A stretch of 64,000 bases of DNA from Gossypium raimondii (taxonomy: Eukaryota; Streptophyta; Magnoliopsida; Malvales; Malvaceae), in contig NC_068567.1 in the NCBI RefSeq assembly GCF_025698545.1, positions 558,001 to 622,000 of the forward strand, read 5' to 3'. The translations under genes and the position numbers were made by a program. Of this stretch, positions 45,840 to 58,102 are shown piece after piece (within the stretch, counting starts at the first letter, position 1; every line of letters starts with the position of its first letter). The notes under the pieces are model-generated. The model worked only from the letters and a program-made list of their open reading frames with translations. It ran no database searches and was not told where the DNA came from.

Positions 45840-46347
45840 AGACCTAGGAACTACAAGTAATATAACACCATCTCTCTCAAGTGCACTATTATACTCAAGA
45901 CGAAAAGTGGACCATATATTATTCAACAGAGCCAACTATATATAGAAGCTGACCCAAGTGCACTAAGTGTTTAGAAACCTAGGTTTAACCAAGAATTACA
46001 ATTACAAAAGAAAATAACACATTTATTAATGCACAATACAATTATAATATGGCATACACTTCTCTATTGCACACACTCACTTCTCTCTGTTTCATCATCA
46101 CATGAATGAAAGCTCTTACCCCTATTTATAGAATTTAGTGATCATTGGATTGTTGACACATATCAACATCCTTACCATTAATTTCAAAAATATTTATTAA
46201 CTAGAATGTTCATGTATAATATTTAATCTTCTAGAAAATATCCTATTTCTTTATTTTATATATATATATATTCTAGAATATTCCAAAGAAACTATCTCTT
46301 AAAAGTTAAGTTTAACTTTTATCTAGAAGTTGCATTGACTTTCAACA
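45840..46347 (-). mobile_element. Probable 3' LTR of a Copia element
   Basis: On the minus strand the Copia open frame is followed by a polypurine tract (gaggaggag) and then TGTTGAAAGTCAATGC at 46347, the expected start of a Copia LTR. It contains a TATA-rich segment and an 'aataaatgtg' polyadenylation-like signal. The outer end near 45840 is not defined. Confidence 0.55.
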
Positions 46348-46905
46348 CTCCTCCTCAATGCAAACTTCTTTCCACATATGATTTGCAGATCATACCGAGT
46401 GCTTCTCTGAACTTCTCAAACTTTGGTTTACTTAGACTCTTCGTGAATACGTCTATAACTTTCTCATCTGTCTTTATTGGCACCATCTTGATCTCCCATT
46501 CAAGAACATTCTCGCGAATATAAGGATAGTGCACTTCTATATGTTTTGTTCTTGATAGTCTATTGACTGACGAAGTTCTTCTATCAGTTGTTTTAGCCAA
46601 GTACTCTCTTATGCCGCTAATGCTGTCAATCGATATTCTGCTTCAATGCTTGATAATGACATTGTTGGTTGTCTCTTGTTGCACCATGATATTGCTCCTA
46701 ATCTAATACTGAAGATGTACCCAATTGTTGATTGCCACGTATCATAGTCTCCAACATAGCCGGCATCACAATATCCAGCCACCAGACATTCTTTTGTTTT
46801 CTTGTATAAAATACCAAAATTAATGGTGCCTTTTAACATACCTCAAGATGCGTTGTATTGCATCGAGATGAGGCTTCCTAGGATTGCTCATGTATCAACT
46901 AGCCA
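46348..46905 (-). pseudogene. Copia retrotransposon RNase H end (pol remnant)
   Basis: The minus strand encodes YMSNPRKPHLDAIQRILRYVKGT, a DAGY-V-GD segment of the Copia RNase H (GYCDAGYVGD), SLSSIEAEYRLTALAA and TKHIEVHYPYIRE, then a DVFTKSLSKPKFEKFRE tail. This is the usual order at the 3' end of Copia pol. It is split by a frame change between the AA and KTT parts (about 46605). Gag, protease, integrase and most of the reverse transcriptase are missing. Confidence 0.85.
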
Positions 46906-48165
46906 CTCCAACAGATTGAACTTTGTCCACAATTTTACTGATACAGGGCAGTCCCGAAACACATTGTCAGCCGATTCTGGACCCCGTCCACACCTAGGGC
47001 AAGCAATATTAATACTTATTCTTCTAGTGTATAAATTGACTAAAGTAGGCAAATAATTCCATGAAATTCTCCAAACTGTAATTTTTTGTTTTGTGGTTAG
47101 ATTTAGGTTCCACGGTTTCTTGTAAAAAGCCTTTGTGGCATTTTGGAGGTTTTTAATATGTAAATCCTGATTACTTTCAAGGAGAAGTTTGTAAGCACAT
47201 CTCATCGAGAAAATTCCTGTAAGCTCGCCTCTCCACACAATCAAGTCCTCATGCTCCTTAACAGCCAGAGGAATTCTTAATATTTTTTCCACAACACTAC
47301 CCACAAAGGTATTCCTTATTAAAATCTCATTCCAACTCCTAGTCGAATGATTAATTAGCTCAGAGACTTTTGTTATCCTACCATCATTAATCGCACCATA
47401 TACCTTATAATTTTCAGCCCCCATCAGCCACGCATCACCATGGATAGAAATTTGATCACCTTTGCAAACACGCTAACCAAGGCCATCTTTCAACAAACCA
47501 TTCGAACACCAAATACTAAACAAGGTATATGAAGGTACTTGCCTCCATAAAATCACAATTCGGATAATACTTTGCCTTTAAAACCTGACTTAATAATAAG
47601 TTCGGGTTGCTAACAAGACACCACCCCTGTTTAGCTAACGATGTGATATTAAACTGATTTAAGCAATGGAACCCCAAGCCTCCATTCTCTTTCAGCTCAC
47701 ACAAACTTGCCCACTAACACCAATGAATACCTTTTTTATTATGACTTTTCTGCCACCAAAATCGAGCAATTATACTCTCCAACTCACCACCACACAATGT
47801 TTTAGGTAACAAAAAGCATGACATTAAATAAGTTGGAATAGCTTGCAAAACAGTCTTCATGAATACCTCCTTACCTCCTTGCGATAATAGTCGTGTACTC
47901 CAACTATCAATTCGTTTTCTGATCCGATCCTTAAATGATTGACAAGCAACCTTCTTCCTCCAACCCACCATATTTGGAAGTCCCAAATATCGTTCTATTT
48001 CATTTGATGAGCGAACCCCCAGCACACTTGAAACCCCAAATCAATCCCCCTCAGAGGTACTCGAACTGAAATAAACAGAGGATTTATCATAATTGATGCA
48101 TTGACCAGATCAATTTTCATATTCCTGAAAGATTTGTTTCAAAGCAATCGCCCCCCGTTTCATTG
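46906..48165 (-). pseudogene. LINE retrotransposon reverse transcriptase 3' part and zf-RVT domain
   Basis: Reading 48165 downwards on minus: INYDKSSVYFSS, the YLGLPNMVGWRKK motif, FKDRIRKRIDSWSTRLLSQGGKEV, LKENGGLGF and LAKQGWCLVSNPNLLLSQV, then FSMRCAYKLL and the zf-RVT block KITVWRISWNYLPT ... CPRCGRGPESADNVFRDC. These are plant LINE ORF2 hallmarks. Stops and frame changes at about 47425-47515 and 47705 break it. It abuts the Copia remnant directly at about 46905. Confidence 0.88.
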
Positions 48166-49335
48166 GCAAGCTCGAGATGTTTTTTTTCATGTAAAAACTA
48201 TATTTATAGAAAAAAAATTATGCAAAACACCAACGAGACTTTAGTTAAAATGATAACCTTTATGTCCAAAATCAAAATCTACATGTGAGTTTTTATTAAA
48301 TTTTATATAAAAATTTGGGGTGACAAAAAAATCCAAACCCAGTGGGTTCTAATTTGATAGGGTCGAGTATAGAAAAAATCATCTGTCCCAAAGTAATGAC
48401 CAAATCCCCATTTTTATATATAATATTAGTTTAAAAAATATGATAATAAAATATATATATATATTTACTTTAACATAATTATTCCTAGAAAACAATTAAT
48501 AGTATCATTAAAAATAATAATAATTAAAAACTATTATTCTATTTTGATAAAAAGAAAAAGTATACAAAAATTATGGTGTTAGCAGATCAAATCGGAGTTC
48601 AGTATAGCTTTTATTTTTCGAGTCTGGGTAGGTAAATTAATTTTTATTTTTGGGTTGGGTAAGTATCGGGTGATGTTGGGGGTATATTGGGTTGGAATCA
48701 GGGTGGGCTAAAAATTGGTTTAAATAATATTAAGTTTAGAAATTATGGCAAGTTTGAAATGTGTATTTTTAGATTTTATATAAAATTATAAAAAAAAATA
48801 CAATCATAAAAAATATTTAATATTTTGTAAAAAAAAAATTATCATTTCTCAATTGAATCAATGTCTAATTAACTCGTTCGCCTATTCAATCAAGGGTTTA
48901 ACACCTACTCATAGAATAGATTTGATTTAGTTGTACAGTACATAATATATTTACTGAATTTTTGTCAGTAACATGTAAAAATAGTAAATTGACATGATAT
49001 TTCATACACGATAATATATTTGCCACATCAAAATTTGAAAATAGCAAACTTAATGAAGTTAATAGTGCCATTTGATCTAGACTAAAATTTCAAAACTTTA
49101 AAAAGTACAAGAATCGAGAATGACCAAATTAAAATATATATAAACTAAAGTCACAACTTACACATAATAAAAGGATTAATGGTAGAATTTAACAGATAGT
49201 GCATTTGGAAGAGAATTGACATTGTGGCAAAAAGAAGAGTCGCTTCAATTTGTAATAAAAATCAAGATACAAAACTTAGAATAGGAAAAGGGCACATTGG
49301 CCTTGAAATTTAAGTGTAAAGACACTTTCAACACA
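48166..49335. other. AT-rich intergenic DNA, parental LSM6 3' flank
   Basis: No gene. 48740-49335 is the parental version of the sequence duplicated at 38815-40844 and contains a partial MITE (about 48955-49192). A (TA)n stretch is near 48450. Confidence 0.55.
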
Positions 49336-50761
49336 CTATGCACCATCAGCTAATGTCCTCTTTGATGTGCTTATATAAAGTACTGCATAAGTAAAAATGA
49401 AAATTCACCATCATTGCCAACAAAAATGCACAACTGATAGAATGGAAGGTGTTATTAAGGTTTATATAAGAATCATTACCGTTATTCCCGCGAATAAATG
49501 CGTCGCCGTATTTGTTTTTTAATTGTCCATTGACATATTCTTCTGTTTGTTCCATAGCTATGTTCATATATCCATCTAGGCAAGCTAGGATACCTGTAAA
49601 AGAGGCCGGGATATTAAGGACATAAAACTCTGGGGAAGAGGGGTTATATTGCTCCTACTTTTCATTTTTCTTGAAATACTCTGTTAGACACATATCTATA
49701 CTTGGGTATGGATATATGATCTCTCAAATTCATGAAAAAGGGTAATATTACCATAGAGGCCCCTACTCAAAACATGATCAAATTAGTCCCTATATGTTAG
49801 ATCAAAAAGTAAACTGGTCCTTCTATTATCACTATCTAGATATTTCGTCAATCACGCTAGTTTTTAACAGTACAAATGGATAAATTTTTTTACAGACTAG
49901 TTTTTAACAGTACAAATGGATGAATTTTTTTACAGACAACATCGATCTGCTTTTTTATTTAATATAAAGGGACTAATTTGCCCATTTTTTGAGTAAAGAG
50001 GGCAAAATGCATTTTGACTCGTAATACAAGAACCTCCATGGTACCTTTACCCATGAAAAAACTTCTAAAAATTAGTGAACAACTCGAGCCTGAGTAACAT
50101 AGACTATCAGCATGGGAAAGAGTGTAAAACCTGATGTTTACAAGAAAGTAAACCAGTACTCTTTTACTTTTCCGAGAATTTGAGCTAAGCTCTACACACG
50201 CATGAAAGAGAAAGACTTCATGTAATAAACAAAACTCAAACAAGCTGTCATGAACATACCCGTGTTTGGAAACATTATCCGTATTCAACACACTCGAGTT
50301 CGAATAGCATAGACCATAAGCATTAGAAAAAAAGTGAAAAACCGTGATGGTTACAAGAAAGCAAGTGGTAATCATTTCCCTGTTCGAGAATTTGATTTAA
50401 GCGTTACACATGCCAGAAAAACTTCATGGGACAAACAAACTCAAACAAGCTGTCAATCCAAATCTATCTCCAAGAACAGACACTACGAAGATGTTTGGTC
50501 TTTAACTTAATTCAAGACATAAACAGTAATAATTGAACTTAAAAAATTGAAGAAGAAAATCAATAAATAAATCTAAAAGGATAATGTAACAGAAACATAT
50601 ATAGACGAAACAATCATAAAGCCAGAAAGAGCAAAGAGTAACCAACCTCTATAATCAACACCGGAATTGAGTTTCACGACAACTGGTCGACCACGAATCG
50701 ATTTGAGGAAATCTGCAGGTGTTTTCGTAGTTGCCGACCCTTTCTCTCCTGTTGTACTCAT
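49336..50761 (-). CDS. LSM6: U6 snRNA-associated Sm-like protein LSM6
   Basis: Three exons (50761-50647, 49593-49480, 49382-49336) give 91 aa, exactly the usual LSM6 length, and all junctions keep frame. The Sm fold is complete: Sm1 from FLKSIRGRPVVVKL to CLDGYMNIAME (about residues 18-53) and Sm2 FIRGNNVLYIS (71-81). LSM6 is a subunit of the nuclear LSM2-8 ring that binds the 3' end of U6 snRNA and of the cytoplasmic LSM1-7 ring for mRNA decay. The start is the Met at 50761, preceded by a leader intron, so the longer upstream frame is not coding. A gutted copy of this locus lies at 38.8-41.0 kb. Confidence 0.96.
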
Positions 50762-51880
50762 CTTCCTTACCGTAATTATACCAAAAGCTTTCCCAGCGTA
50801 CAAAACTACAAACCATATGACAGTTACAGTCAAGCAAAAAATCCCATGGAAGTAAGGATACAAAAATCAAACAAATGAGCAGACAACAAGGAAGCCAATC
50901 TATTAAGGGTAGCATATATGGATCGTGCATACACACACACACACACAAACACATACATATATTAAACCATACGTGCTTACGAATCCAGAGTAAAGAACAT
51001 CACGAGTCCACACAAACTGATTCAAACACATCAAATCAACTTCAACCTAGCAACATCCAAATTGCATTTTGCCCCCACTACACAAAAAAAGAGCAAAATA
51101 ATCCCTATATGTTAAATCAAAGAGCAAACTAGTCCTGTTTAAAAATCCATCCATTTCTGCTATTAAAAATTGGTCCTTGTACGACAGCATGAATGAAATT
51201 TTTAATAAAAAAGACCAATTTGCTATTTGTTCTGACGTACAGGATTAGTTTGCCCATTTTTCAAGTAGAAGTGGTAAAATGCAATCTAACTCCTGGTAGT
51301 AAAAAGTCTTCTATGGTACTTTTAGATACTGGATTTTCATATTATATAAATTAAAAACAACATCTCACAACTCATATATATATATATATATAAACGCAGC
51401 CAATTCCCTCCCTTTACAAAGCATAGAACTCCAAATACTCTATAAATATTTTTTTTTGTGAAATTACAATAAGAAAATCCCATAAATAAGCAAACAATGA
51501 CTAACCTAAAGGCAATTTTCAACTAAGAAACTGCAAACATCTAAAACAATTAAATTTAACTTTTTTTTTAAATGCAGTCAAAGGGTACCCCTAAAAATCT
51601 AAACTTCAAAATTAAAAATCTATTCTCTTCAAAGAAAAAATAGAATCCATAAAAAGGGTACCCATGATTATAAAAACTCAAAACAAATTCAAATAAACAA
51701 GAGGCGGAAATACATAGGTAAAACCAAAATAGGGTCTTCAAGCTGACACAAGTTGCTCAATGGAATCTGAATTTTTAAAAAGAAAATTGCAGCAAAATAG
51801 AGCTTACCTTGACAGTTCGACGACAATTCGTTCACAAAGGTAATGGGTACTGTGTAATTTGCTTATATATTTTGGGATTT
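50762..51880 (-). promoter_or_regulatory. LSM6 spliced leader and promoter (predicted)
   Basis: A leader exon near 51810-51850 ends in TCAAG|GTAAGC (donor at about 51808), with an acceptor ttgtag near 50808. A TATATAA-like box lies at about 51864-51876. The intron contains a (CA)n/(TG)n run at 50930-50950, a (TA)n run at 51376-51392 and a dispersed 'ggtaaaatgcaatctaactcc' repeat. Confidence 0.45.
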
Positions 51881-51975
51881 GAGAATAGCTATGTTAGCGG
51901 GTCGTTTAAAATTACGAACCCTAGTCTGTGTTCACTAAATTACGTTTTTACCCTTTAAAAATTATTAATGTTTAA

Positions 51976-52347
51976 GATGCTTAAAATCTGATATTAGTCC
52001 CTGTACTCTTCGTAAATTTGGAATTAGTCCCTATACTTTTATTTCTAGCAATTCAGTCCCTTTACTTCTCAGATTTCAAAATTCAAGTCCAATTATTAAC
52101 CCTGTTAAATTATTTTGTTACATTCAAGTTCATTTCAACATTATTTTTTAGTTGCATGGCTATCAAGGGAGTTTTTTTTATTTCAAAATGTCACATCAAC
52201 AAATTTAATTAAAAAATATAACATTGTTAACGGTTTGACATGAATTTTAAAATTTAAAAGTAGAGAGACTAAATTCTTAAAAGTAAAAATATAGGGACTA
52301 AATTTTAAATTTGAGAAAAGTACATGGATTGATGGCATATTATAACC
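51976..52347. mobile_element. MITE of the ggttaaattatgctattag family, copy 3
   Basis: The arms 'gatattagtccctgtact' and 'gtacatggattgatggcatattataacc' are imperfect inverted repeats. Same family as 28942-29308. It sits just upstream of the LSM6 promoter. Confidence 0.6.
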
Positions 52348-53630
52348 TTTTCGAATATATGATCTAGTTCTGAATTCCATCCCTTTAGTTTATAATAATT
52401 GAGAAGCTAGTCCTTTAAATTGTTGGGATTTGGTCATCATGCTCTGCGAAAACTCAAAACTTAGTCCAATTGAGTAACGCTATTTAATCTTATCATTGAA
52501 TTGCTAACCTGGGAATAATCAATAGTTCAATAATATCAATTTAAGTAAGGTTTAAGATTTGAATCTTATTAAAAGAATATATATATATATATATATTGGT
52601 TTTGGTTTTTGCTTGATAATCTAATTTAGCTTAACTCGAAATTTAATCAAAGCTTAAAGTGATTATTGGATATTGAGGACTCTCAAACCATAAAATACAT
52701 ACACCACAACGCCTTTGTCACGAGCTCCTTCATCATGATTGATCCACCTTGCTTGTCTCAATGTCTTCTCCATTGTCACAAGCTCCATCACAATAGACCC
52801 ACTCTGCTTCACTCATTGTGGTGCTCAATGTGAAGTCAAGTTATAAAGGATGGCTCTAATACCATTTATCACGAAATCATTAACCTATTCCCAAAAGACA
52901 TGTATGATAGTATCGACAAGGCACCCGATTTTACATCCAAATATCTTTTTTTTTCTTTTTTAACATGGGATCCTACCTACTTTTTAGAGCATTTAGCATG
53001 ACATTAACACCATACATAGTTTGATTGAATTTATCTCTGTCCCTAAACAATTTGTTAAGGCGAAACCACGAATCCACCACCAACAACAATGACTAATCCG
53101 CTCGCCATATGTGCTCTCCGAACAGGTAAATGACTAGCCATAAAATGTGTTCTTTCAAAACTTTGTCCAAATGAATAATATATTGACTAAATCTAAACAC
53201 AATTTGTATAAAATAAGTCTCGAATATGATATTTCAAAATTCTTAAATCTTAAAGTAAACATAAATAATTTTTATTTCCTAAATTTTAGGAGTACATTAC
53301 ATAATGTGATCGAAATAAATATTTAAAATATTCCAAAGTTAAACAAAATTAATTATGAATAAAACCCATGCATAATAGAATTTAATTCGAACAAATTCAG
53401 AACAACTTACAGATAATTTACGTGGAGTAAAAAACAAACCTAAAACATCGAAGCTTTAAAACATCAACTTTTTACCGATAGTATCAAACTATGGGTACTT
53501 TTCTTTTTTATCACCCAACTATAAATTTGTTTCTTTTTTGGTCAGTCAATTATGATTTTTTTTTTAAATTGGACACCCAATTAATTAAGATTTTTTTCGT
53601 CCATTTCTTTTAATTTCACTAACAGGAGGG
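52348..53630. other. Intergenic AT-rich DNA
   Basis: No gene is supported. A (TA)n run lies near 52577-52597. 52690-52870 contains a repeat reading 'ctttgtcacgagctccttcatcatgattgatccacc', with a second 'ttgtcacaagctccatcacaatagaccc' shortly after, a diverged tandem pair of unknown origin. Confidence 0.5.
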
Positions 53631-54151
53631 TAACGTGACAGTAGAAAAAACAGTATAATAACAAATTTAGACCTCAACTTTTACATATTATATTGGTTTA
53701 GAAATAATTTTAAAATTTAACCCTCAAAATTTACAAATAGGTTCAATTTTATCCTAATTTTAAAAATTAAAGAAATATATAAAATACATAAATATAATTT
53801 TAAAATATAATAATAAATTTACATTTTATATTAATATTAAATAAAAATAATTATATTAATATAAAAATTATGAAGGTGATGGGAGGGAGAGAGGGGGAGG
53901 ACGTGGGGAAGGGAGAGGGAGAGGAGTTTTTTTTATTATTATTTAATATTAATATGAAATATAAATTTAATATGATATTTTTAAAAAATATTTATGTATA
54001 TTTATATATTTTAAAATTTTTTTAGACTTAGGACTAAATTAAGACCATTTGAAATTTTGAGGGTTAATTTTTAAATTTATAACTAAATAAAATATTAAAA
54101 AGTTGAAGGCTTAATTTTTTATTATATCAGTTTTTCAACTGCCACGTCACC
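53631..54151. mobile_element. Foldback element with about 230-bp inverted arms
   Basis: The left arm starts taacgtgacagtagaaaaaa. The right arm ends ttttcaactgccacgtcac. They are complementary over about 230 bp each, including 'ccctcaaaattt' and 'ataaatttaatat' blocks. Long arms and this terminal sequence suggest a Mutator-like MITE, but a 9-bp target duplication was not found. A purine-rich tract sits at its centre. Confidence 0.7.
53872..53930. repeat. Purine-rich G/A tract in the foldback loop
   Basis: About 57 bases almost entirely G and A, with GGG runs, lie between the two AT-rich inverted arms. This is striking against the surrounding AT-rich DNA. Confidence 0.75.
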
Positions 54152-54847
54152 GGAATAGACATTATTTCAAGGCTGAGTGACTAATTTACCCTTAAAAAAT
54201 GCAATGGTGTATTTATTACCATCTTAAACCATTGAAAAGCCCAATGGATCAACTATCTTTACGCCATGCCCAAATCTCCCTATGCCTTGTTGGTAGATAC
54301 AAACAAATTGCATGTCCCAATCATACCATACATAGCATTGATTTGATTGGACATGTCTGAATTTTCACATTGTTCAAATATTATTTCAAGTTTTTTCATG
54401 GAACCCACCTTTTATTACATCATCACCTTTTTAAGGAGTCCACTAATTCCCGAAATAGACTTTAATACCAAAAAATAGCATCATTGTCTAACCCTAATCT
54501 GCAAATCATCGTCCACCTCATTCTGTCACAATAATAGTATCAACATTATATATAAGATTCATTGAAAGTGGTTTATTTACAGGATAGGTCCTCTAGTTTT
54601 TTATCACTTACATAATTTCCCCCTCTATATATTACACATAACCAAAACAAGTTCCAAAATCTTGTTAAAAGTCTAAACATATTTTTAAGTACAGATTTAA
54701 CCAACAAAAAGAAAAAAAGAAATTACATATCATATATTATAATGTTGGACATTTTTACTAGCAAAAGCACATTTGGATTATGAAAATGAGGCCCCCGTTA
54801 GATATTGGGTTTTATCGCGATGACAACGATGGGATTTACCCGAGGAA
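54152..54847. other. Formin 3' flank
   Basis: AT-rich. The last part is likely formin 3' UTR. No other gene is seen. Confidence 0.5.
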
Positions 54848-57800
54848 CTATGACGAGGATGATGAGGTTTCGTCATCTGAGGAACTGTAATGCTGCGTGT
54901 TGAGTCCGGGGAAAACCGGGGGTGGAATGGGATTTGGTAACGGTCGTGCTGAACTGTATATTGTTCTCTCATTGACCTTCGCGACTTCCTTGCATACTTG
55001 ATCGAGGATCGAAAGGAAGTCTCTTACGACCATGAAGATACGGAACGGATGAGCTTCTTCCTTGGTCGAGTTTCCGTGGAAGTACTCGGTTATCTCCTTT
55101 ACCATTGAGAGGGCAACTCGGTCTTGTGCTTGGATCTTTATGATCTCTTCTTCCGCCTTCTTTAGGAACTCGTTCATTGATTCCGAGAATTTCCGGCTGC
55201 TGTCTTTCAAAGCAACCTCTTCGTTTAGTTTTCTGACTTCTCGGATTTTAGAAATGCCGGTTGCAAGTTTTGCAACATCGATGCTGAGAACATCTGAGTC
55301 CATAGCGGCAGCTTTCTTCACATTGGTTAGCTCCCCACTTAAACCGGACACAACTTCCAGGCCAAGTTTACGAAACTCAACATCATCTTGAAGATCCGAT
55401 TGTTGTATTTTCTCAGCTTTCGGGTTCTGATTGGCATTGGAAAGACGAGAACCTTCAGCTCTGATGATTTCCTGTACAACAAAATGCAGAAGTGTAGTTT
55501 TTCCGTCCGTGCCCTTTACATCAACGAGCTTTAAGAGTGTGTCGAGCTTGAATGCATGAGCGTCCCCTCGGTTGGTACCAACATTCATACGGTTCCCGGT
55601 TTTAAGCACTGCCTCCAAAAGCTTAAGAAACATTTTGCTATTCCGTAACTCTCCACAAGCGGCCTGCCAATATGAGAAACACAGCAATCCGGAGAATTTC
55701 AACAAAACATAAACCGAAACATTAAAATCCTTCGTTATGAACTGGTAAAATATCAGAATATCAAGAATAAAGGTTAAAAAAAGGGAACAACATGCTCATG
55801 CAAGTTGCATACACACGGGAAATCGAGACTTACCTCTAAAGTTTCAAAAGACCTTTTCAGGTACTCGATTTCGGAGTCAAAATTAGCAATGTAAAGCATC
55901 GCATCAACCCTCTTGAAGGCAAAAGGTATGTCGAGCACAGCCTTGAGGAATTTCTCAGCCGGACCTAGCTTGAATGGGGACTCGTCAGTGAAATCCTTCA
56001 GCTTACGCTCTTCTTCGTTCGTTGGAGCCATCTTTAATAAGCTTTCTAGGAGCTCAGTCCCAAGAGTGTCTGAATTACCTGTTCGCAGTGAAAAAAGTCT
56101 AAACAATTTAGAGATAAACCAAAAGCAGACTGCAAATACGTGACAAATTAGTAACCTGTCTTAACTCTAAAGACACAGAACTAGTTCATATACCAAAGCT
56201 ACAAAAGGGTCCGGTTTTGGTTGAATATTACACTCAATATATTCCGGTAATGGCATAAGTAAATCATTTCAAGCTCGGGCTTACCTTCCATGAGAGCTTC
56301 ACAGACTTCTTCAATGGTAACATTCAATGCCCTCAACAGAATCGCAATGTTTTGAGACTTCTTCGGATCGAGAACACGATTTTCTTGATTAACAGACGGT
56401 AAACTCTGCCTACGACCGTTTTCTTTAGTAGCCGAATTCAAATTATTCGCCGTAAACAACGTCTCGATCATTTCCTCATTCAACCTGCAACCACCATTAC
56501 AACATAAATGTAATTCAAAACTATAAACAGATACATAAATGTAATTCAAGACCATGAATCTTACTGAAATGAGCTAGCTTTTATTTGATCCCACACCATA
56601 GCCCGATCCGAACTCGCTCGAACTTTATCCCAATGCAAAGGTTTCAGTTTCGGTTTCGGGGTCTCAGCTGTAGTCTTCTCGATGGATTCATTGTTCTGTA
56701 ACACCACTGGCCTGGAAGGTGCAACGAGAACCGGTGGACCACCAGGTTCAGGGTTTTTCGCGGCGGGAACCTCCCAAAAACGTGGTGGAGGAAGCGGTGG
56801 AGGTGGTGGTGGAAGCTTTTTATATACAACCCTTGATGGAGATTCTTTGTTTTGAGCTGAAAAACTTGAACTCCTATCAGGTGAATACCTTTCTGAAGAT
56901 GATGAAGATAACCTTGAAGATGAAGGTGAGGTTGAAGATGGGTTTTTTATTTGCACTGTATAGATAGGGACAACAGTGGATCTTTGACTCGGTGGACTTG
57001 AGTTCAAGAACGAGTTAGAAGGTGAACATGAGTTGGAATATGGGTATGAAGCTGTTCTTGAATTGAAGCTTCGACTACCATAGTTATCGCCATTAAATTC
57101 CCTTCTCGAGCTTGACTCTACTCTTACTGCTGGTTCTTGTGGTGGTGGTGGTTGCGGCGGTTGTTGTGGTGGTGGCGGTGGGCTTTCTTTGCCATGTGAA
57201 GACCCTCTTGGCGAAAAAAACTCATCTTCTTCAACTTCAATGGTGTTTTCAAAACAACCCATTGATGGACTTTGAAGGAACTGTTCACCACTTTGAAAGG
57301 TTTGAACTTTTGGCAATGGCGGCAATGGGTTTAGCTCTGGTGAGCCAAGCTTTTGGTACGGTGGCGATGAAACACCTAGCTTGATGCCGCCATTGCTTGA
57401 AACGGTGGCTTTAGCTGCGTCTACTCGAGTGTTAACGAGTGTGCCTAAGTAAAGAAACTCCGAGCTTCGATTCGTTGAAACATATCGCGGCGGTTGTTGT
57501 GGTTGTTGGTGCGGTGGCGGTGGTGGAGTAGGTGGTTTTTGAGAAGCATCTGAAGGTGGAATATTTGGAGGGAATAAACGAAGAGAGTCTGACCGGGAAG
57601 CTTTATCGTCGGAGGAAGTGTTTTGGTGGCTACGATGACGGAGGAAGAGTGTCAAAACGGCCAGAGAGAAGATGATGGCGGCGGCAAGGAGAGCGGAAGA
57701 GAGGGAAACAAGGAGGAGGTGACGTCGGTGTGAAGAAGGGGAAGGGGAATGAGGTATGAGCAAAGACGAAATATTGGCGGGAAAAGTAGGGAGTGTGGAA

Positions 57801-58102
57801 GGTTGCGACGGAGGAGGTGGCGGAGAAGGGAAAGAAAGGAAGAAAGGACTATGAGGAGTGGAAGGAGGAGTGGTGGAGAAAGGATATTTCGGTTGTTGTT
57901 TCAAGTGAGGTAGTGGCTCCGGAGACGGAAACGGCGAAGATGAAGAAGGAGGATAAACCGGCGGCTGTGAAGTAACCGGGAAAAAAGGCTGGTGGAGTAA
58001 ACGGCGGTGATACTCGAAACACTCAGCGGTCAACACTGCGGAGAAAAAGAGGATAACAAACAAAACAACAAAATCCCTCGCTTTAGTTATCAGCATTATC
58101 AT
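54848..58102 (-). CDS. Class I formin-like protein (FH1/FH2, membrane-anchored)
   Basis: Four exons (58102-56565, 56484-56285, 56078-55834, 55663-54848) give 932 aa with all phases consistent. There is a signal peptide at 1-27, a Pro/Ser-rich extensin-like extracellular region with several poly-Pro runs, and one membrane helix (about 129-154) followed by RHR. A long intracellular Ser/Pro linker leads to FH1 ([18 protein letters not shown], about 430-447). The FH2 domain starts at [11 protein letters not shown] (about 484) and includes the lasso/linker and [42 protein letters not shown] and LLHFVV motifs. The tail is Ser/Asp-rich. Class I formins nucleate and elongate actin filaments at the plasma membrane and are linked to the cell wall. 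It resembles the AtFH1 group. The Met at 58102 is used, and a second Met lies two codons later. Confidence 0.94.

Noticed and set aside
50655-50954. A 99-codon minus-strand frame overlapping LSM6 exon 1
   Set aside because: Out of frame with the LSM6 exon and made of leader-intron sequence with a (TG)n run.
56719-56967. Open frames opposite the formin (also 57112 and 57793)
   Set aside because: Complement of the formin's Pro/Ser-rich coding sequence. Poly-Pro on one strand gives Val/Gly-type runs on the other.
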